From positions 1-20,369 of the forward strand of contig CAZYLK010000106.1 of NCBI GenBank assembly GCA_964648365.1: DNA of 20,369 nucleotides. Reading direction: 5' to 3'. Each line of letters opens with the position of its first letter. Positions within the stretch are counted from its first letter, which is position 1. Positions 15,386-20,369 of this stretch are shown in pieces. Origin of the DNA: SURF-32 sp964648365. GTDB lineage: Bacteria > Planctomycetota > Phycisphaerae > UBA1845. A program made the position numbers and the translations under genes. Below the pieces are notes generated by a model. The model had not been told where the DNA came from. It made no database searches and was given only the letters and a program-made list of their open reading frames with translations.

Positions 15386-15536
15386 CAGGTTGAAACGCCC
15401 TGATGAGGCTTTCAAAGCACGCTCGCCTGCGCGCCCGGCGGTGGACCGGCGTTTCTTCCGAAGTCCGCCCCGCGCCTCGATCCCGATTCACGAGGGATCC
15501 GGCAGGCGGTTTTTCAGTAGGCAGGGGAAAGAACAC

Positions 15537-17318
15537 ATGCATCGCTACGCTTATCGACGAAGACGGCGCGCCCCGAGCGACGCGCGCCGGCGCGGTATTA
15601 TCGCAGTTCTGATTGTCATCCTGTTGCCGGTGCTCGCGGGATTCGCGGCCCTGGCCGTCGACGTCGGGGTCATCTACAACACGAGAGCGGACCTGCAACG
15701 GGCGGCGGACGCAGCCTCGATGGCCGCGGCGCTGGCCCTGTCCGACAATCAGTTCGCGGACGATCCGCTCGAGGTCGCCCGGCAGGAAGCGCTCGAGATC
15801 ATCTCGAAGAACCACGTGCTCGGCGAGCAGGTCACGCTCGACGCAGCGACCGATATCATCTTCGGTCGCGGAAACTTCGACCCGGAAGACAGCACCTACA
15901 GCTTCGTGGCGACCGACGTACTTCCGGACGCGGTGCGCATCGTCGTCCGCAAGACCGAATCGTCTCCCAACGGCGCGCTCGGACTCTACTTTGCGGGGAT
16001 CTTCGGCCACAACGCGACCAACGTGTCCGCCTCGGCCGCGGCCGCCATCACGCCGCGCGACATGGTCGTGGTCTCCGACATCTCCGGCTCGCTGAAGTAC
16101 GACAGCCTGCTCCAGTATCTGTCGAGCCGCGACGTCAACAACTGGGAAGTGTGGGACGCGCTGCCGGGCGGCTCCGACGACATCGAAGGCATCAGCCTGT
16201 GGGACGATGAGGAACTGCCGGGCGATCCGGTCCAGTCGGCCGGTCCGGCGTGGGGCTACTTCAAGGAACTGGCGTACGGCGACGACGTCAATTCCGACAC
16301 CTACAGCGCCTCCGCCGATCCGGGCCTTCTCCGGCTGCGCTACGGCTACACCTGGAGCGACGCCAACCTGCTGGCCAGTTTGGCAGAGCGTGGCTATAAC
16401 GCCGCCGAGATTGATGCTCTGACGCACGCCTACAACGAGAGCTACTACGGTAACCGCGTGGCGGTGGCGCTGGGTCTGGCGGACTGGCACAGCGGCATCG
16501 CGGGCGGACGCTGGGTGGCCGAGGGCATCGATCCGCTGGACGCCGGCAACGGCAACACTACCATCGGCGATGGCGAGTGCGAGTACAGCGCCGAGATTCT
16601 CGATCACTCCGCCTCCTCGTCCGCGAACATCTGGCGCAGTTACGCCAGCTACATGACCAGCAACTCGCGCGGCCAGTTCAAGGAACGCTACGGCGTGAAG
16701 ACCTGGACGGACTACATGATCAGCCAGCGCGTCGAGGCTGACGAGGACACCTTCCAGGAGATGCCGCTGCAGCCGATGCAGGCGATCAAGGACGCGATCG
16801 GGTACATGGCTGAGATGCTGTGGGAACGCCAGACGGCCGACCAGATGGCGCTGATGACCTACAGCACGAACGGCATCCACCAGGTCGATCTGACCCGCAG
16901 TTTCCTGGAGGTCCAGCAGAGCCTGGACTCGATGATCCCGTCGGGGTCGACGAACATCGGCGAAGGCATCGAGCTGGCGATCGAGGAAATGCAGAGCGAG
17001 CGTAATCGACCCTTCATGCGGAAAGTCATCATTCTGCTGACGGACGGCATCGCCAACCGCGACCGCTGGGGCAACTCGTCCGAGTCCGGCGGGCGCACGT
17101 ACGCCCTCGAAGAAGCCCAGGACGCCGCCGACCTGGGTTACCAGATCATCACGGTCTCCGTCGGCCAGGGCGCCGACCAGTCGATCATGGAAGAGATCGC
17201 CGCGATCGGCCGCGGCGATCATTTCCACGTCGAGGGGACGATCGAGGAGTACAGCAACGATCTGATCAATATCTTCACGCAGATCGGGGGTCGAAACATG
17301 GTCGACCTGATCGAGTAG
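15537..17318 (+). CDS. membrane-anchored Tad-N / von Willebrand factor A protein with a large insertion
   Basis: This 593-residue protein has a basic N-terminus, then one membrane helix (about 21-41) inside a Tad/TadG-like N-terminal module that continues AVDVGVIYNTRADLQRAADA. The rest is predicted outside the cell. The VWA metal site is recognisable: DISGS at 181-185, GSTNIGEG at 470-477 with Thr472, and LLTDGIANR at 500-508 with Asp503. In an ordinary VWA domain the first helix follows DxSxS closely. Here about 225 residues (about 187-412), acidic and rich in Trp, Tyr and Ser, come before the helix MQAIKDAIGYMAEML. The ATG at 15537 follows GGGGAAAG; an upstream in-frame ATG at 15390 would add a non-conserved basic segment. 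Similar genes encode pilus-assembly-linked or adhesion proteins, but no tad operon is visible here. Confidence 0.83.
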   Translation: MHRYAYRRRRRAPSDARRRGIIAVLIVILLPVLAGFAALAVDVGVIYNTRADLQRAADAASMAAALALSDNQFADDPLEVARQEALEIISKNHVLGEQVTLDAATDIIFGRGNFDPEDSTYSFVATDVLPDAVRIVVRKTESSPNGALGLYFAGIFGHNATNVSASAAAAITPRDMVVVSDISGSLKYDSLLQYLSSRDVNNWEVWDALPGGSDDIEGISLWDDEELPGDPVQSAGPAWGYFKELAYGDDVNSDTYSASADPGLLRLRYGYTWSDANLLASLAERGYNAAEIDALTHAYNESYYGNRVAVALGLADWHSGIAGGRWVAEGIDPLDAGNGNTTIGDGECEYSAEILDHSASSSANIWRSYASYMTSNSRGQFKERYGVKTWTDYMISQRVEADEDTFQEMPLQPMQAIKDAIGYMAEMLWERQTADQMALMTYSTNGIHQVDLTRSFLEVQQSLDSMIPSGSTNIGEGIELAIEEMQSERNRPFMRKVIILLTDGIANRDRWGNSSESGGRTYALEEAQDAADLGYQIITVSVGQGADQSIMEEIAAIGRGDHFHVEGTIEEYSNDLINIFTQIGGRNMVDLIE

Positions 17319-17340
17319 TTGCCCGTCAGGTAGACCCACA

Positions 17341-17394
17341 TGCTTCGTTGAAGCACGACCGGCACGCCCCGCACTCGCGGCGGCGTGCCGGTCG
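17341..17394. terminator. double-hairpin bidirectional terminator after the VWA gene
   Basis: Two hairpins lie side by side. The first (17341-17355) has arms TGCTTC/GAAGCA and a 3-base loop. The second (17356-17394) has perfect 13-bp arms, CGACCGGCACGCC and GGCGTGCCGGTCG, with a further 4-bp CCGC/GCGG stem inside. It begins 22 bp after the VWA stop and ends 4 bp from the stop of the receiver remnant on the other strand, so it can serve both. The T-run is short (CATTTC). Confidence 0.6.
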
Positions 17395-17398
17395 CATT

Positions 17399-17602
17399 TC
17401 AGTCCTGCGCAATCTGCGGTGCAGGGAGCAACGCTTCGACGGCAGCCAGGACGGCGGCCGGATCGAACGGCTTCTCGAACACGCGATGCGCGCCGAGTCC
17501 TTGGGCGCGGACGAGATCGAGCTGGCCTCATGGCTGGCGGAGCGCAAGGCCCGTGCCATCACGTCCCTGACGGGCGTCCGATCGTCGCATCAGGAGGACG
17601 AC
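17399..17602 (-). pseudogene. wrecked response-regulator receiver domain
   Basis: On the minus strand, one frame ends with LGAHRVFEKPFDPAAVLAAV, then EALLPAPQIAQD and TGA (17399-17401). This is the beta5-alpha5 end of a CheY-like receiver with its conserved Lys-Pro. Another frame just upstream (about 17515-17589) reads CDDRTPVRDVMARALRSASH, the acidic pocket and first helix of a receiver. A third piece in the first frame (VVLL, 17591-17602) looks like strand beta1. The middle of the domain, with the phospho-acceptor Asp, is missing, the two halves overlap out of frame, and a TGA interrupts. It is best read as a response-regulator gene with an internal deletion and frameshifts. No partner histidine kinase is nearby. 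Confidence 0.6.
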
Positions 17603-17856
17603 CTCTCCGGCGACCGGACGCGCAGAAGACGTGCGCGTCCGGCCGTCCACCACTTGCCCATCACCCTGGGTAGACTATCCCCGAACGTCGCGCCCTCCCC
17701 ACGCTTCCGACGATCCCATCGCGGAGCGGGGCGGGGCATGTGCCATAGCCCTACAGTAACCACACCACACCCACGCGACAAGCGCCTCGTGACCGTGGAC
17801 GCGGGCGTGGCGAGGTCGGCGAATCGCTTGAAGCTACTCACCTGCGCCCGGTTTCA
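17603..17856. other. intergenic region between receiver remnant and nadA
   Basis: It holds a perfect GC-rich hairpin (17614-17642) and otherwise nothing I can support. A plus-strand open frame through here runs antisense to the receiver remnant and is Arg/His/Pro-rich without domain pattern. The nadA -10 box follows at 17857. Confidence 0.4.
17614..17642. repeat. perfect 11-bp inverted repeat
   Basis: CCGGACGCGCA and TGCGCGTCCGG flank a 7-base loop (GAAGACG). The stem is perfect and very stable. There is no adjacent T-run. It lies just upstream of the receiver remnant, where that gene's leader would have been. Confidence 0.6.
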
Positions 17857-17862
17857 TATAAT
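17857..17862 (+). promoter_or_regulatory. TATAAT box placed for a leaderless nadA transcript
   Basis: A perfect -10 consensus, TATAAT, ends five bases before the nadA ATG. The usual -10 to start distance puts transcription at or within a base of the A of the ATG. No good -35 box is present at 17 +/- 1 bp; TTGAAG at 17828 is 23 bp away, too far. No Shine-Dalgarno sequence fits between the box and the ATG except GGGG directly before it. Confidence 0.45.
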
Positions 17863-17867
17863 GGGGT

Positions 17868-19007
17868 ATGACCATCGCTGAACTCACCATCGAATCCACG
17901 CTGTCTCAGATGCAACGGCGCCTGCGCGGCGTCGTGCCGGACATCGAGCTGGGCTACAAGGCCGAACTGGTCTTCGAGATTGAACAACTCAAACGCGAGC
18001 GCAACGCCGTCATCCTCGGCCACAACTACATGGAGCCGGCGCTGTACCACACCGTGCCGGACTTCGTCGGCGACTCGCTGGAACTCTCCCGCCGGGCGGC
18101 CGATACGGACGCCGACGTGATCGTGTTCTGTGGCGTTCGCTTCATGGCCGAGACGGCGAAGATCCTCAGCCCGCAGCGCACCGTGCTGCTGCCGTCGCCG
18201 GAGGCAGGGTGCTCGCTGGCGGCGAGCATCACGGCCGCGGACGTGCGCGCACTGAAGGCCCGCTTCCCCGGTGCGCCGGTCGTGGCCTATGTCAACACGT
18301 ATACCGACGTGAAAGCCGAGGCCGACGCCTGCTGTACCTCCAGCAACGCGGCCGCCGTCGTACGGTCGTTTGACGCCGAAACGATTATCTTCGTCCCGGA
18401 CGAATACCTGGCCCGCAACGTCGCCCGCGAAACGGGGCGCCGGGTGGCGCTGGCGCGCCGCGCGGCGGATGGGATCGAGATCGACGCGCCGACCCCGGGG
18501 AACCGCGTTCGGCCCGCGGGGAAATTCGGTGCGACGAACCTCGCACCGCGGGATGACGCCCGCGACGGCGCGCACGCGCCTGCGCTGATCGCCTGGGCCG
18601 GTCGTTGCGAGGTGCATGAGAAGTTCACGGTCGAAGACGTCGCCAACGTCCGGCGACAGTTCCCCGATGTGCTCGTACTGGCTCACCCCGAATGCTCGCC
18701 CGAAGTGGTGGACGCCGCCGACTTCTCCGGCAGCACCGGCGCCATGATCCGCCGCGTGCGCGAGTCCGCGGCGCCCCGCTATCTGCTGCTCACCGAATGC
18801 GCCATGGGCGACAACATCGCCGCCGAGAACCCGGACAAGGAGATGGTCCGCCTGTGCAGCGTCCGCTGCCCGCACATGAACCAGATCACGCTCGAACAGA
18901 CCCGCGACGCGCTGAAGCACATGCAGCACGTCATCGAGGTTCCGGCGGCACTCGCCGCCAAGGCGCGCCGGGCGATCGACGCCATGCTGGCCGCGCGGCC
19001 GGGGTGA
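17868..19007 (+). CDS. nadA: NadA, quinolinate synthase, with a lineage-type insertion
   Basis: This 379-residue cytosolic enzyme condenses iminoaspartate with dihydroxyacetone phosphate to make quinolinate in de novo NAD synthesis. It carries a [4Fe-4S] cluster whose three Cys ligands are visible: Cys88 (FCGVRFMAETAK), Cys156 (CTSSNA) and Cys276 (LAHPECSP). Other family stretches are ILGHNYMEPALY (49-60), VGDSLELSRRAA and, near the end, LLTECAMGDNIAAENPDK. An Arg/Ala/Asp-rich insertion of about 45 residues (about 192-238) separates the TGRRV strand from IAWAGRCEVHEKF, which are nearly adjacent in ordinary NadA proteins. The ATG at 17868 matches the expected N-terminus and lies directly under a TATAAT box. 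The iminoaspartate source (NadB or aspartate dehydrogenase) and NadC are not in the window. Confidence 0.93.
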   Translation: MTIAELTIESTLSQMQRRLRGVVPDIELGYKAELVFEIEQLKRERNAVILGHNYMEPALYHTVPDFVGDSLELSRRAADTDADVIVFCGVRFMAETAKILSPQRTVLLPSPEAGCSLAASITAADVRALKARFPGAPVVAYVNTYTDVKAEADACCTSSNAAAVVRSFDAETIIFVPDEYLARNVARETGRRVALARRAADGIEIDAPTPGNRVRPAGKFGATNLAPRDDARDGAHAPALIAWAGRCEVHEKFTVEDVANVRRQFPDVLVLAHPECSPEVVDAADFSGSTGAMIRRVRESAAPRYLLLTECAMGDNIAAENPDKEMVRLCSVRCPHMNQITLEQTRDALKHMQHVIEVPAALAAKARRAIDAMLAARPG

Positions 19008-19027
19008 GCGAGCGAGGCTGCGCTCGC
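19008..19027 (+). terminator. hairpin directly after nadA
   Basis: GCGAGCG and CGCTCGC form a perfect 7-bp stem with a 6-base loop, starting on the base after the nadA stop codon. No T-run follows, so termination is only suggested. Confidence 0.4.
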
Positions 19028-19065
19028 GTGCCGGAGCGGCGTAAGACGCAGCGTGGCAGTCACTT

Positions 19066-19218
19066 ATGCGAATCGCTCGACTCCTGTTGGCTGCGGTCTT
19101 GCGCGACGATATACTACTGAATGGCAGGCATGCGCGGGAGTCCTTCAGGTCGCCTCACGGCGGCAGCCCTTACGGGTGGGATCCTGAAGCCCGGGGCCTG
19201 CCTGCTTTCATTCCATGA
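19066..19218 (+). CDS. possible 50-residue ORF coinciding with a structured element
   Basis: An ATG at 19066 opens a 50-codon frame whose second half reads FRSPHGGSPYGWDPEARG and ends LPAFIP. I see no strong ribosome-binding site. The 3' end overlaps the stop of the opposing DUF3800 gene. The reading frame covers the imperfect inverted repeat at 19123-19202, so the open frame may be incidental to a structured, possibly repeated, DNA element. Confidence 0.2.
   Translation: MRIARLLLAAVLRDDILLNGRHARESFRSPHGGSPYGWDPEARGLPAFIP
19123..19202. repeat. 80-bp multi-stem inverted repeat beside the DUF3800 gene
   Basis: Outer arms GGCAGGC (19123-19129) and GCCTGCC (19196-19202) enclose second arms CTTCAGG (19143-19149) and CCTGAAG (19183-19189). 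The loop holds two small stems, CGCC/GGCG (19151-19162) and CCC/GGG (19168-19177). The whole resembles a branched fold. It ends 5 bp before the DUF3800 stop and could be that gene's 3' structure, a small RNA, or a short non-autonomous repeat. Confidence 0.5.
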
Positions 19219-19993
19219 ATCGCTCGAGCCAGGCCAGATGGCTCTCAGTGAATTCCGCCGCATCGCGAGGCCAGAACTTCAGCCCATACCCGAGGCATTG
19301 CCTGTCGTGACGGTATAGCACGTCGCGGAGCATTCCCGCGTATCTCGGCTCGTTGTACCCCTGCGGCGTGAGTTCACAAGCCATGTAGAAAGAAGATGCC
19401 ACCGCATCAGCGATCTGCAGACCCATGAGCGAATCGTGCGCGCGAGCTTCAATGCGTTGCGGATCCAGCACGGACCAGTCAATTCGGACCCCGAACTCAT
19501 TGGTCCGGTCCTTTAGTCGCTGCAGGTAGTTCCGAATCTCATCGTACGACATGCAACTGCGATTCGAGAACACCACACGAGCCGTCTCGGTGGATGACCG
19601 CCGAGCATCTCTGCAGAGCCAGGAGACGCGTTCCAGCAAGTACCGAGTTGCGTAGCGGTAAAGGAGGTGTGGTTCGGCAATGAACTTCTCCGGCTCCAGG
19701 ATACTCGGCTTATGGATCATGAGATTCACGGCTCGGAGCCTGGCCTTGCCAATGGCGTCCACGTAGGGCAGGCGGTGCTCATGCTTGAGCCGGCGGAAGT
19801 GGAGTGGCTCGCGTGGGGGCTTGTTCAAGGTCGCCCGCACATCGTCAACGAGCTTCACCGTTTCAAGATCATCAACCGCCCTCGTGACCACGGCGGAGAG
19901 AACAAACCAGCGGGAACTACCCTTTCCCGGCTGGTCGAACTTGAAGCCCTCGTCGCCCGATTCGTCGATGTACACCCTGAACCCGACACTCAT
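19208..19993 (-). CDS. DUF3800 protein (RNase H-like fold)
   Basis: This 261-residue soluble protein has the DUF3800 signature at its start, RVYIDESGDEG (residues 6-16), with the acidic residues expected of an RNase H-like metal site. It also has the late motif LMGLQIADAVASSFY (189-203) with Asp196. The start complementary to 19991-19993 has AGGAGG five bases upstream; the in-frame GTG two codons earlier would overlap that site. DUF3800 proteins are of unknown function; they occur often in accessory and phage-related regions, and a nuclease role is suspected from the fold. Sampled lines of the gene are near 55% GC against clearly higher values in neighbouring genes, and its codons use more A/T-ending forms. 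Transfer into this genome is likely. It has no clear operon partner. Confidence 0.82.
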   Translation of the reverse strand: MSVGFRVYIDESGDEGFKFDQPGKGSSRWFVLSAVVTRAVDDLETVKLVDDVRATLNKPPREPLHFRRLKHEHRLPYVDAIGKARLRAVNLMIHKPSILEPEKFIAEPHLLYRYATRYLLERVSWLCRDARRSSTETARVVFSNRSCMSYDEIRNYLQRLKDRTNEFGVRIDWSVLDPQRIEARAHDSLMGLQIADAVASSFYMACELTPQGYNEPRYAGMLRDVLYRHDRQCLGYGLKFWPRDAAEFTESHLAWLERFME

Positions 19994-20369
19994 GGCCACC
20001 TCCTGGTGATTCGGTTTACATGAGGCATGTGCATCGTTCCTCCGAGATGGGTCCGCCGTTCAAAGTGTGGAGAGGGACTGTCACGGCCGGTTCGCGGGTT
20101 GACCATATCGCGGCCAGGTTCTTGTCGCAGTGACCGTCCTCCGCCCGGCGGAACGCGATCCTGCCGAGGACGGAATCTCGCCGTTCGGGCGAATGATTGC
20201 AAGAAAACTCAATGCCGGTTTCCAGCGCTCTTGCGATGCCCCGGAGGCCGACGTTGCCCACCGGCCGCTCGCCCCCGCCGCTCGCACCCGCCGCCGCGCA
20301 CTCGCCTGAGCTCAGGGTCTGCGGCCCCCGGGACCGTTTCGCCCAACGTCTTTCGACACTTCGTGTCCA
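19994..20369. other. region upstream of the DUF3800 gene to the window edge
   Basis: No recognised gene lies here. The minus strand carries one uninterrupted frame from the window edge to 20016 (separate entry). No clear promoter boxes for DUF3800 were found. The last 100 bases are again GC- and C-rich. Confidence 0.4.
20016..20369 (-). CDS. unidentified open frame, 5'-truncated by the window edge
   Basis: A minus-strand frame stays open for 117 codons from the window end to TAA at 20016-20018. It includes stretches such as VGNVGLRGIARALETGIEFS, then CNHSPERRDSVLGRIAFRRA, and ends EERCTCLM. It lies on the same strand as, and just upstream of, DUF3800. I do not recognise a domain. A second frame on the same strand (20081-20287) also stays open and looks equally plausible. 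That is typical of GC-rich non-coding or repeat DNA, so this may not be a gene. Confidence 0.25.
   Translation of the reverse strand, partial: WTRSVERRWAKRSRGPQTLSSGECAAAGASGGGERPVGNVGLRGIARALETGIEFSCNHSPERRDSVLGRIAFRRAEDGHCDKNLAAIWSTREPAVTVPLHTLNGGPISEERCTCLM

Larger units (their letters stand above)
15157..15536. other. divergent promoter region between HAMP gene and VWA gene
   Basis: These 380 bp separate two divergent genes and should hold both promoters. I see no gene; the long frames through it are Arg/Pro-rich extensions of the flanking genes. The clearest structure is a near-palindrome that occurs twice (15268-15278 and 15375-15385). I could not pick convincing -35/-10 boxes. Confidence 0.5.

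Noticed and set aside
15090..17531. 813-codon minus-strand open frame opposite the VWA gene
   Set aside because: It runs through the divergent promoter region and out of frame with the HAMP gene and receiver remnant; no domain, typical GC-rich antisense frame.
17732..17746. Minus-strand TGGCAC with GC at sigma-54 spacing, upstream of the receiver remnant
   Set aside because: The -24 half is good but the -12 half is CCGC; too weak to list as a promoter, and the target is a pseudogene.
17348..17881. Plus-strand ORF upstream of nadA
   Set aside because: It is antisense to the receiver-domain remnant, includes the terminator hairpin, overlaps the nadA start out of frame and has a non-protein-like composition.

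Overview
The window is high-GC DNA, probably from a member of the Planctomycetota and most likely close to Phycisphaerae. The evidence is lineage-style rather than phylogenetic: two secreted Kelch-type proteins end in a double EF-hand (dockerin-like) tail of the kind common in that group, there is a secreted DNRLRE/CBM96-type protein, a Tad-type membrane-anchored VWA protein, an OprB-type outer-membrane porin (so a diderm envelope), and NrfH/NrfA. There are no rRNA, tRNA, CRISPR or clear insertion-sequence features.

Layout. 1-510: 3' part of a DinB-fold protein. 511-2207: an intergenic region with a very good sigma-54 (-24/-12) promoter match, then an OprB-family porin. 2353-3913: a translationally coupled HipA-like kinase and DUF3037 pair, the second gene cut by a run of exactly 100 N (scaffold gap, 3914-4013). 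4014-5921: a possible orphan ORF tail, then a SulP anion transporter with STAS domain. 6102-11434: an exported-protein block of two tandem 12-repeat Kelch paralogues (+) facing a two-domain DNRLRE protein (-), with stop codons only 4 bp apart. 12126-14317: nrfH-nrfA, the membrane quinol:nitrite ammonification (DNRA) module. 14521-15156 (-): a two-TM HAMP-type protein with no output domain. 15537-17318 (+): a Tad-N/VWA protein. 17399-17602 (-): a wrecked response-regulator receiver gene. 17868-19007: nadA (quinolinate synthase), apparently leaderless. 19208-19993 (-): a DUF3800 protein of lower GC, followed by a partial ORF of unknown nature that runs off the window end.

How the genes work together. 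NrfH (tetraheme quinol dehydrogenase) should feed electrons to NrfA (pentaheme nitrite reductase), which here looks N-terminally membrane-anchored and has CXXCH in place of CXXCK at the catalytic heme. The Kelch pair and the DNRLRE protein look like cell-surface or exported proteins. The rest looks like unrelated single genes.

Main points for a second look: (a) the 3' end of the HAMP gene has a ~69-bp diverged copy, including the stop codon at the same place, on the other side of nrfHA; (b) the NrfA heme-1 variant; (c) the coupled HipA-like kinase/DUF3037 pair; (d) the receiver-domain scar between the VWA gene and nadA; (e) the sigma-54 promoter of the porin; (f) long insertions in NadA and in the VWA domain; (g) a structured element beside the compositionally different DUF3800 gene.
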